Shown one piece after another: positions 46,620 through 55,324 of a stretch of 64,000 nucleotides of DNA. The DNA lies in NCBI RefSeq assembly GCF_038449125.1, contig NZ_CP151800.1, positions 2,080,406 to 2,144,405 of the forward strand. The letters are read 5' to 3'. The DNA comes from Kosakonia sp. BYX6. GTDB lineage: Bacteria > Pseudomonadota > Gammaproteobacteria > Enterobacterales > Enterobacteriaceae. The first letter of the stretch is position 1. Each line of letters begins with the position of its first letter. The translations under genes were made by a program, and so were the position numbers. The notes under the pieces are model-generated. The model was not told the origin of the DNA. It worked only from the letters and a program-made list of their open reading frames with translations, and made no database searches.

Positions 46620-46868
46620 CTATTATTTCCATGAAGCCGATGTGGTGTTTGTTAATAACAATCCTGTTGTTGAAATGACGTTAAGAATTGAAGGTAAAAG
46701 CAAAAATAAGCCATGGTTAATCGAGAAGCATAATGGAACCATTATGTTTATTACGCTTGATACATGGCAATTTGGTCATGCATATCAAGTTAAAATAAAT
46801 GAAAAAACAAAAAATATCTTTTGTTAGGGATGATAATGGTAGGCCTTTGTTATCCAGACAGACATAAT
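46620..46868 (+). pseudogene. remnant of a second DUF3592-like gene
   Basis: The frame from 46636 reads EADVVFVNNNPVVEMTLRI and continues to VKINEKTKN at 46815; after one frame change near 46816 it goes on as FVRDDNGRPLLSRQT to TAA 46866-46868. The stretch PVVEMTLRI aligns with PVYQLTLRF of the intact gene at 46038. The 5' part with the membrane anchor is missing. Position after a vgrG remnant mirrors vgrG1 plus its partner gene. Confidence 0.6.
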
Positions 46869-46947
46869 CTTCTGAACGCACAGAAATAAATCCTTCCCGT
46901 CAGGGTCATAACACCAACACAACTCTTAATCTTCCTAAGGATGTTAT

Positions 46948-49488
46948 ATGAAGATTATCAAACCGCTGCGGCTTAGCGTTTTAAACCGCCCGTTTCGCCT
47001 GCAGGGCCAAAATCATCTGGGTGTTTCCGTTATGGCGCTCGCTGATATGAGCGCCTCGCCGCAATTACGACCCGAAGTGGAACTGTGGCAACTCGCTGCC
47101 AACGAACTGCAAACCAGCGGCGGTGTGCTGGATATGGCCATCCCCAAAGCGCGTGCCGAATTCCTCGCTACAGGTTATGCCTACACGCAGCACCATCAGG
47201 ACAAAACCGCCTGCGCGGTGCGCATCGAAGTCGAGAACCTCACCAAAACGCTGGCGGTGACCGGCGATCGCTACTGGGCAGGTTTGCGATCCACCGCGCC
47301 GCAACCTTTTGAGCAAATGCGTCTCGACTGGAGCCGCGCGTTTGGTGGCGAAGGGTTTGAGGAAAACCCGCACGGCATCGGGGCAGTGGTGGAAAACCAC
47401 AACGGCACGCAATTTCGCCGTTTGCCCAATATCGAAGCCCTCAATCAGCGCGTGACTTCACCGCGCACAAAACCCGAACCCGCCAGCTTCGGCCCGCTGG
47501 ATTTACTCTGGCCGCGCCGTTTTCGCCGTATGGGCAAAAACTACGACGCCCGCTGGTTGCAGAACGATTTCCCCGGCTTCGCGCCAGATATCGACTGGCG
47601 AGTTTTTAATGCCGCAAGCCCGGACCAGTGGTGGGAAGAGCGAGATTCACTGCCACCTCAGGCTGCCTGGCGCATCTGGAATATGCACCCGCAAAAACAT
47701 CTTCAGGAAGGCACGCTGCCGCCCTGGCAAGCGCGGTGTTTTATGCAGCGCCAGCGAGGCGATGAGATCCTGTTCGAAGAAATCGCCCTACGTGCGACCA
47801 CGGTGTGGTTTTTCCCACATCTGGAGCAGATGGTGCTGATCTGGCAGGGTAATCAACGCATTAATGAAGACGATGCGGCAGATGTGCTGCAACTGATGCC
47901 TGCACTGGAGAAATCCGGCGCATCGCGCTCGGTCAATCACTATCGCAAAGTGCTCAAACAGCGTCTGGACAAAGAGAAAGGCGCACTGTTTGCCTTTCGC
48001 GAAAAAGATCTGCTGCCAGAGGAGGTTATCGGGCCGTGGATCGATAACGAAGTGCAGGAAAATCACAGTCCGATGCGTGATAACCAGAATAACCGCGCAT
48101 TGCAATTGCGAGAGCAGCACCGCGCCATGTTGGAAGAGCAGGGCGGTGACGTCAGCGCGTTACTGAAAGAGAGTGATGAGCCGGAACTTCCTAAGTTAGA
48201 GGATCTGCCGGAATTCATAGAGGAAATGGAGCGTAAAGCGCAGGAGATGCAACAACAGGCCGAAGCGCGCAAAGCCGAAATGGAAGCGCGCTACCCGGAA
48301 ATGGCGAACGACGATAACCGGCCGCGCGGCCCGGAATCGATGCATCGCATGCAGGAGCTGCTGGAGCGCAACGCCAATGAAATGAGTGAGAAGAAGCTGG
48401 CGCAAAGCCGCGAAGCGCTCCACAAGATGTACTTGTTGTCGGCGGCGCAGCAACCACCCGCCATCAAACTGACCGGTGATATCGCGCTGATCATTCGCCA
48501 GCGCGCCGAGCGCACGATGGCGCAGGGCGGGGATTTCAGCAGTCTCGACCTGACCGGTGCGGACTTCTCCGGTATGGATCTGCGCGGCGCGAATTTTCAC
48601 AACGCATTGCTTGAATGCGCCAATCTCCGCGGTTGCCAACTTGATGGCGCGAATTTTTCGCAGGCGATGCTGGCGCGCGCCGATTTGCAGAATGCGTCGC
48701 TGCGCGAATGCTGCCTCGAAAATGCCAGCCTGGCACTGGCGCAATGTAAACAAACACAATTCCAGGGGGCGCAGTTCAGTGAAACCGACATGACCGGCGC
48801 ACTCTTCGAAGCCTGCGATTTCAGCCGCGCCCGCATGGACAACTTGCTGCTGCGCGAAACGGGCTTCAGCCACTGCGTTTTCCAGCACGCGACGCTCAAT
48901 AACTGCGTATTCATGGAACTCACCCTGCCGCAACCGGATTTCAGCCACGGGGTAATGAACAAAACCAGCTTTATCAAATGTGAACTGCACAGCGCCGTCT
49001 TCGCTCATGCGCGACTGGACAGTTGCTCCTGGGTTGAAAGCCAACTGGAAAGCGCTGTTTTCATCGGGGCGACGCTCATTTCCAGCGCCGTTGCATCGGG
49101 CGGTACGCTCGCGGGAGCGGATTTCAGCGGCGCGCATCTGAAACAGAGCAATCTGCGTCAGGCGGTGTTAACCGGCTCGCGTTTTACGCGGGCGAAACTG
49201 GATAACAGCGATCTCAGCGAAGCCCAGTGTGAAGGCGCTGATTTTAGTGGCGCCACGCTTACCGGCAGTTTGTTTATCCGCACTGATTTTCGCGGCGTGC
49301 GATTCAACGATGCCAACCTGATGGGCGCCATGTTGCAAAAAAGCCGCCTTGAGGGTGCCGATCTGAGCTATGCAAATCTGTTTCGTGCCGATTTGTCGCA
49401 ATCCATCACCAGTGATGCGACACAATTTCAGGGCGCTTATACCAAACGGGTGAAAACCTTGCCGAAGCGAGATGGAGAGGTGATATGA
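46948..49488 (+). CDS. DUF2169 domain protein with C-terminal pentapeptide repeats
   Basis: The 846-residue protein has an N-terminal DUF2169 domain (about 1-330; SRAFGGEGFEENPHG is typical), a charged helical segment around 385-500 (EEMERKAQEMQQQAEARKAE), and from about 525 to the end pentapeptide repeats of the A(D/N)LXX kind, such as LTGADFSGMDLRGANF. DUF2169 proteins occur only in T6SS cargo loci and are thought to act as adaptors for PAAR-like proteins and effectors. AAGGATG precedes ATG 46948. The stop overlaps the next gene by four bases. No toxin motif is seen. Confidence 0.82.
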   Translation: MKIIKPLRLSVLNRPFRLQGQNHLGVSVMALADMSASPQLRPEVELWQLAANELQTSGGVLDMAIPKARAEFLATGYAYTQHHQDKTACAVRIEVENLTKTLAVTGDRYWAGLRSTAPQPFEQMRLDWSRAFGGEGFEENPHGIGAVVENHNGTQFRRLPNIEALNQRVTSPRTKPEPASFGPLDLLWPRRFRRMGKNYDARWLQNDFPGFAPDIDWRVFNAASPDQWWEERDSLPPQAAWRIWNMHPQKHLQEGTLPPWQARCFMQRQRGDEILFEEIALRATTVWFFPHLEQMVLIWQGNQRINEDDAADVLQLMPALEKSGASRSVNHYRKVLKQRLDKEKGALFAFREKDLLPEEVIGPWIDNEVQENHSPMRDNQNNRALQLREQHRAMLEEQGGDVSALLKESDEPELPKLEDLPEFIEEMERKAQEMQQQAEARKAEMEARYPEMANDDNRPRGPESMHRMQELLERNANEMSEKKLAQSREALHKMYLLSAAQQPPAIKLTGDIALIIRQRAERTMAQGGDFSSLDLTGADFSGMDLRGANFHNALLECANLRGCQLDGANFSQAMLARADLQNASLRECCLENASLALAQCKQTQFQGAQFSETDMTGALFEACDFSRARMDNLLLRETGFSHCVFQHATLNNCVFMELTLPQPDFSHGVMNKTSFIKCELHSAVFAHARLDSCSWVESQLESAVFIGATLISSAVASGGTLAGADFSGAHLKQSNLRQAVLTGSRFTRAKLDNSDLSEAQCEGADFSGATLTGSLFIRTDFRGVRFNDANLMGAMLQKSRLEGADLSYANLFRADLSQSITSDATQFQGAYTKRVKTLPKRDGEVI

Positions 49489-50570
49489 GCGCATTAACGG
49501 CGGCGGAGTTACAGCAGAAAGTCAAAAGCGGTGAAGCGATTATTGAGCTCAATCTGGACGGCTGCGACTTGCAAAACTGCGATTTATCCGGCGGTATTTT
49601 TCAGGAAGTGTCGCTGCAAGGCGCCAACCTGCAAGGCGTAAATCTGAAAGAAACAGTGTTCACCGAATGCCAGCTAAGCGAGGCCACGCTGGCGGCGGCG
49701 CAACTGGAAGAAACGGTATTTAACCAGTGCGATATGCAGGCTTTGAACGCCAGAAATTCGACGCTGAACCGCTGTGTATTCAATGACTGTAATCTGGCGA
49801 ACAGCGATTTTTCCCATTCGACATTCGATTCCAGCCAGTTTATGCGCTGCCCGTTGGCAAACAGCGTGTTTACCGGCTCGACGCTGGAACGCTCGACCTT
49901 TTACGAAAGCCCGCTTGAAGGCGCAAAGCTGGATAACTGCCGCAATATGATGACCACCTGGTTTGGCATCGATCTGCGCGACGCTGATCTCCAGGGCAGC
50001 CAGTTTGAGCGCGCGGTGTTTTTCAACTGTGACCAGCGAGGGAAAAACTATGCGCAGCATAAATTTACTGGCTGCCAGTTCACTGATAACCAGCTTGATG
50101 GTGCCGATTTTGCCGGTGCGCAGCTGACGCAGTGCAACTTTAAAGGCGCCTCGTTAAAGCAGGCGCAACTGTGTAATGTCAACGCCACACAAGCGCTGTT
50201 TATGGAGGCCGATTTGAGCGGCGTTAACGCGCAAAGCAGCCAGTTCGATCAGGCGATTTTTGTCGGCGCGACGCTGAATCAGGCGAGTTTTAAACAGAGC
50301 CGTTTTTTTCAAAGCATTCTGCAACTGGTCACGGCGCAACAGGCCGACTTCACGCTGTGCGATTTCACTTATGGTGATTTTTCTGGTGCCGATGTGCGTG
50401 ACGCCGACTTTCGCGGCGCGGCATTTTCGCGCACCCGTTTTCACCGCGCCCGGCAGGACAATGCCCGTTTTGCCGATCGCAAAGGCATTCTCGAATACGA
50501 CGAAGAGTTACTGGCGGCGGAAGCCTGGAGCGCCGAACGCCACAGCAAAATCTACGGAGACCCGCAATGA
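49485..50570 (+). CDS. pentapeptide repeat protein of the DUF2169 module
   Basis: These 361 residues are almost wholly pentapeptide repeats (LDGCDLQNCDLSGGIF, GANLQGVNLKETVF, SGADVRDADFRGAAF), predicting a right-handed four-sided beta-helix. No catalytic residues are evident. It overlaps both neighbours by ATGA junctions and so is made in step with the DUF2169 and DUF3540 proteins; it is probably a structural adaptor for spike loading (inference). Confidence 0.82.
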   Translation: MSALTAAELQQKVKSGEAIIELNLDGCDLQNCDLSGGIFQEVSLQGANLQGVNLKETVFTECQLSEATLAAAQLEETVFNQCDMQALNARNSTLNRCVFNDCNLANSDFSHSTFDSSQFMRCPLANSVFTGSTLERSTFYESPLEGAKLDNCRNMMTTWFGIDLRDADLQGSQFERAVFFNCDQRGKNYAQHKFTGCQFTDNQLDGADFAGAQLTQCNFKGASLKQAQLCNVNATQALFMEADLSGVNAQSSQFDQAIFVGATLNQASFKQSRFFQSILQLVTAQQADFTLCDFTYGDFSGADVRDADFRGAAFSRTRFHRARQDNARFADRKGILEYDEELLAAEAWSAERHSKIYGDPQ

Positions 50571-51172
50571 ACAATATCAACCACCAACTGGTTATGGCCG
50601 CCATCCCATCCGGGCAATTCTCAGCGCAAGTGACGCACTGCTTCGATGACGGCAGCCTGATGGTCGAAAGCGAAGGGCGCGGCTGGCACTGCCGCCGGGC
50701 GGTCAGCTGCGTGATTGCGCCGCAGGCCGGCGATACCGTGCTGATCAGCGCCGTTGACAACCAAATGTGGTTGCTTGCCGTGCTGGAGCGTATCAATCCA
50801 CATAGCGCGGAACTGAGCGTGCCAGGCGATCTGCACATTTCCAGCCAGGGCGCGCTAAGCCTGAGCAGTGAAGCGCTGAATATCAACGCGGCGAAGGGCG
50901 ATTGTCATATCAACGACATGAATTACAGCGGCGAGAAAATCTCCGCCTGGGTGTCGCTGTCGCGCATTGTTGGCAAGCGCGCGGAATCGGTCTGGCAGAC
51001 GATGACGCAAATCAGCCAGCAACTATTTCGCACCACGCGCCAGACTGAGCATGTCCGCGCCGGGCAACTCGATGTGAAAGCGGAAGATTACTTGCGCCTG
51101 CACGCGCAAAACACGGTGATTACCTCGAAGGCCATCACTAAAGTCGATTCTGAACAGATTCATATGGGGTAA
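50567..51172 (+). CDS. DUF3540 domain protein
   Basis: This 201-residue protein is of the DUF3540 type found next to DUF2169 and DUF4150 genes. The N-terminal part looks like an OB-fold (FDDGSLMVESEGRGWHCRRA, CVIAPQAGDTVLISAVDNQMW); the C-terminal part has short beta repeats (LHISSQGALSLSSEALNIN) and a helical segment. This recalls a miniature VgrG-like spike extension. The function is untested. It is coupled upstream by an ATGA overlap and 9 bases before the DUF4150 gene. Confidence 0.78.
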   Translation: MNNINHQLVMAAIPSGQFSAQVTHCFDDGSLMVESEGRGWHCRRAVSCVIAPQAGDTVLISAVDNQMWLLAVLERINPHSAELSVPGDLHISSQGALSLSSEALNINAAKGDCHINDMNYSGEKISAWVSLSRIVGKRAESVWQTMTQISQQLFRTTRQTEHVRAGQLDVKAEDYLRLHAQNTVITSKAITKVDSEQIHMG

Positions 51173-51181
51173 GGAGACGAG

Positions 51182-51574
51182 ATGTTTGCCAACTGCCAGC
51201 TAATGGGTGTCGATCTGGCGTTTCCGGATGTCTGCCTGACACCGATGCCAGCGCCCACGCCGATTCCTTATCCGGATATCGCGCTTGGGCCGACCGCCAT
51301 TCCTAACGCGCTCAATATCCTGTTTATGGGGATGCCGGCGCACAATATGGCGACGGTGACGCCGTTGACCAACGGGGACAACCCCGGCGTGGCAACCGGT
51401 GTCGCGTCCGGCACGGTGATGGGGCCTTCGCGCCATCTGACCGGTGCCTTCACTGTGCTGCTTAAAGGCACGCCGGCCACACGCTTAACCAGCATCAGCC
51501 TGCAAAACTCCACCAACGCCATTGGCATGCGTATTGTCCCCAGCCAGTTCAAGGTACTGATGCTGGCACCTTAA
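51182..51574 (+). CDS. DUF4150 PAAR-like spike-tip protein
   Basis: This 130-residue stand-alone PAAR-like (DUF4150) protein is expected to cap a VgrG trimer. Typical stretches are MFANCQLMGVDLAFPDVCLT, IPYPDIALGPTAIPN and LFMGMPAHNMATVTPLTNGDNPG, and GTVMGPSRHLTGAFTVLLKGTPATRLTS. Other members carry a C-terminal toxin; here the protein ends right after the domain. AAGGAGACGAG precedes ATG 51182. vgrG2 follows after 99 bases and may be its carrier. Confidence 0.82.
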   Translation: MFANCQLMGVDLAFPDVCLTPMPAPTPIPYPDIALGPTAIPNALNILFMGMPAHNMATVTPLTNGDNPGVATGVASGTVMGPSRHLTGAFTVLLKGTPATRLTSISLQNSTNAIGMRIVPSQFKVLMLAP

Positions 51575-51673
51575 TAAGCACTGACCACACAGCAATTTTT
51601 ACACTCAAAAAACAAACGCACAGACATGAACAAGTGCGCTTTCAGGTGATTATTTTTTTACGGACTCAATGTT

Positions 51674-54265
51674 ATGGAAAACAGAATATCGGTAACGCTG
51701 CCGGTAGAGGGCCTGCGTTTCTGGAAACTCTCCGGGCGCGAGGCGCTGTCGGAGCCGTTCACGCTGGCGCTGACTGTGCTGGGCACGGATGCGCGTCTTG
51801 ACCGCAGCCAGCTGCTGGGCCAGCCGGTGACGGTGAACATTCCCGCGCAGGGGCTGACCGGCAGCAGCCGGTATCTCAACGGTAAAATCACCCGCGTGGC
51901 GGTCAGCGCCACCGAGCTTTCCGGCACGCGCTACGCGGTGTACCGGCTGACGGTGGAGCCGGATGTCTGGCCGATGAAGCGCGACCGCAACCTGCGCATC
52001 TTCCAGGGGCAGACGGCTCCGCAGATAGTCAAGACGCTGCTCGGCGAATACCTGGTCAACACCGAGGACAGGCTGACGGGCAGCTACCGGGTGTGGGACT
52101 ACTGCGTCCAGTACCAGGAATCGAGCCTGGACTTCATCAGCCGCCTGATGGAGCTTGAAGGCATCGCTTATCATTTCCGCCACGAGGCCGACCGTCACAT
52201 TATGGTGCTGACGGATGCCGCCAGCGAACACCCGCCCTTCAGCGGCTACGAAACCATCCCCTATCATCAGACCCCCTCCGGCGGCAGCACCGACGAGGAA
52301 GGCATCAGCCAGTGGGCGCCGGAAGACAACGTGACACCCGGCATCTACAGCCTCGACGACTACGACTTCCGCAAACCCAATGCCTGGCTGTTCCAGGCCC
52401 GCCAGAATCCCTCCTCACCGCAGCCGGGCAGCATTGATGTCTACGACTGGCCGGGCCGATTTGTTGAGCACGGCCACGGCGAGTATTACGCGCGTATCCG
52501 CCAGGAGCGCTGGCAGGTGGAGCATCAGCAGATTCAGGCCACGGCAACGGCCATCGGCGTGGCGCCGGGCCACACCTTCGCGCTGTATAACGCCCCGTTC
52601 CTCAGCGATAACGGGGAATACCTGACCACCGAAGCGAACTACTTTTTCGAGGAGAACCGCTACGCCAGCGGCAGCGACAGTGAAACGGTGCACCGCATCG
52701 ACTTCACGGTGATTCCGTCATCAGTGGTGTTCCGCCCGGCGGTGATGACGGCATGGCCGAAAACCTACGGGCCGCAGACGGCGAAGGTGGTCGGTCCGGA
52801 AGGGCAGAGTATCTGGACGGATAAATACGGCCGGGTGAAGGTGAAGTTTCACTGGGACCGTCTGGCGAAGGGCGATGACACCAGTTCGTGCTGGGTACGT
52901 GTTTCCAGCGCGTGGGCCGGTCAGGGTTTCGGCGGGGTGCAAATCCCGCGCGTCGGGGATGAAGTGGTGATCGATTTCATCAACGGCGACCCGGACAGGC
53001 CGGTGGTGACCGGGCGCGTGTACAACGAAGCCAGCATGCCACCGTGGTCGTTGCCCGCCGCCGCCACACAGATGGGCTTTCTCAGCCGCTCGAAAGATGG
53101 CTCGGTGGATAACGCCAACGCCCTGCGCTTTGAAGATAAAGCCGGGGAAGAGCAGGTGTGGATCCAGGCCGAACGCAATATGGACGTGCACGTTAAAAAT
53201 GACGCTTCACGCTCAATTGGCAGCAATCACAGCCACTATGTGCGTAAAAATGAGCTGCATCGTGTCGAAGCGAACCAAACCCGGGCGGTGAAAGGGCGGA
53301 CAGAAAACCTGACCGGCAAGGGCAAACTGGATGCGGCAGTCGAGCAGTTTATTCTCGCCTCCGGCACGCAACTTCGCCTGGTTTCCGGCGACAGTGCTAT
53401 TGAGTTAAACGCGAACGGAAAAATTAATCTGATCGGTAAATCCTTTAACTTCTTTGTTGAAGAAGATGGGCATATCACTACGGGCGGCAAGCTGCATCTG
53501 AATAGTTCGGGGGCAAAAGCCCCGACGGCAGCGCCAGGATCGGGGCATAAAGGGGATATTGATACGGCGGTTCAGGGATTTTTTGCGCCACAAGGCAGTG
53601 TTAAACATGCTGCGCCGGTTGCAACGGCGGCACCGTCAGTCGCGCAAAAGCCGGTCGCAAAATATACAGCGCCACCACCTTTGAGAGGCGATTATGTTTA
53701 TAAAAATGATCCGACGAGCTCTCAAATAATGCCATTTGATGAAGACACCATTAATCAAATCAATAAATCACCCACGCTTCAGACACAGCTTAGAGAATTA
53801 AAGCAGAAGGACTGGGCAATCCAGCCGGGGGCGGCGGGGGGCGGTAGCTACGCCATTGGAGAAAATAGGCTAATTGTCATTGATCCCGAGCATATGGCGA
53901 CGACCAATGAAACAGTCGAAACGCTGGCGCACGAAGCAGGCCATGCGATGTATCCGGTCACGCCGGATTTCTCCAGTCGTGAAAATTATATTAATAGTCA
54001 GTTGATGGATGAGGGCGGCGCGACGCTGAATAACATCAAAATCCAGCGGGAGATCCTGGCCAATGGGGGTATAGATATTGGTGTCGCCGCAGGCAGCGAT
54101 GCAACTGAAGCAGCTTACAAACAAGCCTATGACAAAATGGTCAGTGGTGAAATATCCCGTAACGATGCCATGCAAGCCATTGGTAAGGTTGTAGGTAAAT
54201 ACGAAGTTGCTTCTGGAACCGTTCAAAAATATGACGATTATTATGGGAGTCAGTATGACCAATAG
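51674..54265 (+). CDS. vgrG: evolved VgrG with C-terminal zinc metallopeptidase domain
   Basis: This 863-residue VgrG has the same gp27/gp5 core as vgrG1 up to about residue 461, then a different needle and DUF2345-like part (ALRFEDKAGEEQVWIQAERN, GTQLRLVSGDSAIELN). After a Pro/Ala-rich linker near 620-670 comes a C-terminal domain of about 200 residues with H753-E-A-G-H757 (LAHEAGHAMYP) and Glu780 in MDEGGATLNN, spacing expected of a HExxH...E zinc peptidase. VgrG2b of Pseudomonas aeruginosa is a known metallopeptidase VgrG; relationship to it is not shown here. The domain should act in the target periplasm, as its neighbour encodes an exported protein. Confidence 0.9.
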   Translation: MENRISVTLPVEGLRFWKLSGREALSEPFTLALTVLGTDARLDRSQLLGQPVTVNIPAQGLTGSSRYLNGKITRVAVSATELSGTRYAVYRLTVEPDVWPMKRDRNLRIFQGQTAPQIVKTLLGEYLVNTEDRLTGSYRVWDYCVQYQESSLDFISRLMELEGIAYHFRHEADRHIMVLTDAASEHPPFSGYETIPYHQTPSGGSTDEEGISQWAPEDNVTPGIYSLDDYDFRKPNAWLFQARQNPSSPQPGSIDVYDWPGRFVEHGHGEYYARIRQERWQVEHQQIQATATAIGVAPGHTFALYNAPFLSDNGEYLTTEANYFFEENRYASGSDSETVHRIDFTVIPSSVVFRPAVMTAWPKTYGPQTAKVVGPEGQSIWTDKYGRVKVKFHWDRLAKGDDTSSCWVRVSSAWAGQGFGGVQIPRVGDEVVIDFINGDPDRPVVTGRVYNEASMPPWSLPAAATQMGFLSRSKDGSVDNANALRFEDKAGEEQVWIQAERNMDVHVKNDASRSIGSNHSHYVRKNELHRVEANQTRAVKGRTENLTGKGKLDAAVEQFILASGTQLRLVSGDSAIELNANGKINLIGKSFNFFVEEDGHITTGGKLHLNSSGAKAPTAAPGSGHKGDIDTAVQGFFAPQGSVKHAAPVATAAPSVAQKPVAKYTAPPPLRGDYVYKNDPTSSQIMPFDEDTINQINKSPTLQTQLRELKQKDWAIQPGAAGGGSYAIGENRLIVIDPEHMATTNETVETLAHEAGHAMYPVTPDFSSRENYINSQLMDEGGATLNNIKIQREILANGGIDIGVAAGSDATEAAYKQAYDKMVSGEISRNDAMQAIGKVVGKYEVASGTVQKYDDYYGSQYDQ
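51697..53057 (+). repeat. 1.36-kb direct repeat, copy 2 (vgrG core)
   Basis: Second copy of the stretch at 43803-45163, in the same orientation. The few differences are single substitutions. Confidence 0.9.
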
Positions 54266-54776
54266 GATGGTAATAAATCTGTCGGCGCTTCTATTCTCTT
54301 CTGTTTTTACTTTTACTACGCATGCGGAACAAAAAAATATGAACCATGATTCTCTGTGGCAGATTACAAAGGCATTGAAGTCGGTATGGGGTAAAAAGGT
54401 AAATGCAGTCAGTGCCCTCCTGGACCAGCCGCTGGTTCCTGTTACACCGACGGCGAATGATCGTTTTACGTCTGCGCCTTTTACGCTGAGTGACGGGATA
54501 ACGATCAGTGATCTGGATGTGCGTCTTCGAGCGAATGGCGATGGTACAGTTGCATTGGTATCTTTTTCTGTTAGTGGTCAATGCATTACGCTCGAAGAGG
54601 TTAAAGACCACTTTCCAGACGCGACCCTGCGTTTCGTGCCTCGTGCAAAATTGCCAGGGAGAACATTCGGTTATCTCACCACACGTGACGACAATAATCT
54701 TGCATGGGGGTTCGGTTTCCCGGCGTTAAACCGGAAGTGCCTTAGCTCCATCACCATGACGCACTACGAATCATAA
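54255..54776 (+). CDS. exported candidate immunity protein for the VgrG metallopeptidase
   Basis: This 173-residue protein has a signal peptide (VINLSALLFSSVFTFTTHA) and a mature part with two Cys (SGQCITLEE, NRKCLSS) that could form a disulfide in the periplasm. ATG 54255 lies 11 bases inside the end of vgrG2 behind GGGAG, so translation is coupled. The overlap, the export signal and the toxin-bearing upstream gene make immunity the simplest role (inference). The mature sequence is not one I recognise. Confidence 0.72.
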   Translation: MTNRMVINLSALLFSSVFTFTTHAEQKNMNHDSLWQITKALKSVWGKKVNAVSALLDQPLVPVTPTANDRFTSAPFTLSDGITISDLDVRLRANGDGTVALVSFSVSGQCITLEEVKDHFPDATLRFVPRAKLPGRTFGYLTTRDDNNLAWGFGFPALNRKCLSSITMTHYES

Positions 54777-54796
54777 TATTTCGCTGCTAAAAATTG

Positions 54797-54818
54797 CCGC
54801 CAGTTTATTTTCTGGCGG
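54797..54818 (+). terminator. hairpin after the immunity gene
   Basis: A 7-bp perfect stem (CCGCCAG with CTGGCGG) has an 8-base T-rich loop, 20 bases after the stop. There is no following T run, so termination is uncertain. Confidence 0.45.
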
Positions 54819-54882
54819 TGAGGTCATTCTTATTCTTTGCAGTTCTTTATTGATTTCTACACCTCAGCAATAGGTTTCTATT

Positions 54883-55311
54883 ATGGAATATATTCTCCAG
54901 GAAGGTTCCTTCTCTCTTTTTTCTGCCAACTGGCAGGACACCAGCATGACCCTGCTTCGCGATGAGGAAAGCGGTCTATCGCTTATTGTCAGCCGTGGGG
55001 CGATCCCTGACGGCAGCGACTTTGAAAAAGAATTCCATCGCCAGTGGGACGTGCTGCGTTCGCAGATGGGCGAGATCACGCAAAGCGAATTTCAGCGCGT
55101 ACTTGTCGGGCAAAACAATAAAACCCGCGCAGTGGAAGTGGAAACGGTATTCGTCCGTAACGATCAGCAAATCTGGCAAAAGCAGTTTGCCGTTCAGGTC
55201 CCGGGTGCTGCGGTGGTGATGATCTTTACTCTTTCCGCTCTGCGCGCCTTCACGGATGAAGATTCCGCCCGCTGGAGCGCCATCAAACAAAGTCTGAAGC
55301 TGCACGAATAA
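54883..55311 (+). CDS. Eag/DcrB-like (DUF1795) chaperone for the Rhs effector
   Basis: This 142-residue protein has the complete Eag layout: MEYILQEGSFSLFSANWQDTS in the N-terminus (in part), LSLIVSRGAIP, and SALRAFTDEDSARW toward the end. Such proteins bind the hydrophobic pre-PAAR helices of Rhs effectors and keep them soluble until loading. It lies 13 bases before the PAAR-Rhs gene, which has exactly such hydrophobic helices. It is intact, unlike the paralogue upstream of vgrG1. Confidence 0.88.
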   Translation: MEYILQEGSFSLFSANWQDTSMTLLRDEESGLSLIVSRGAIPDGSDFEKEFHRQWDVLRSQMGEITQSEFQRVLVGQNNKTRAVEVETVFVRNDQQIWQKQFAVQVPGAAVVMIFTLSALRAFTDEDSARWSAIKQSLKLHE

Positions 55312-55324
55312 CGGAATCGGTAGC

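Noticed and set aside
48196-49137. Antisense open frame opposite the pentapeptide-repeat gene
   Set aside because: Its repeats are only the reverse reading of the pentapeptide codons.
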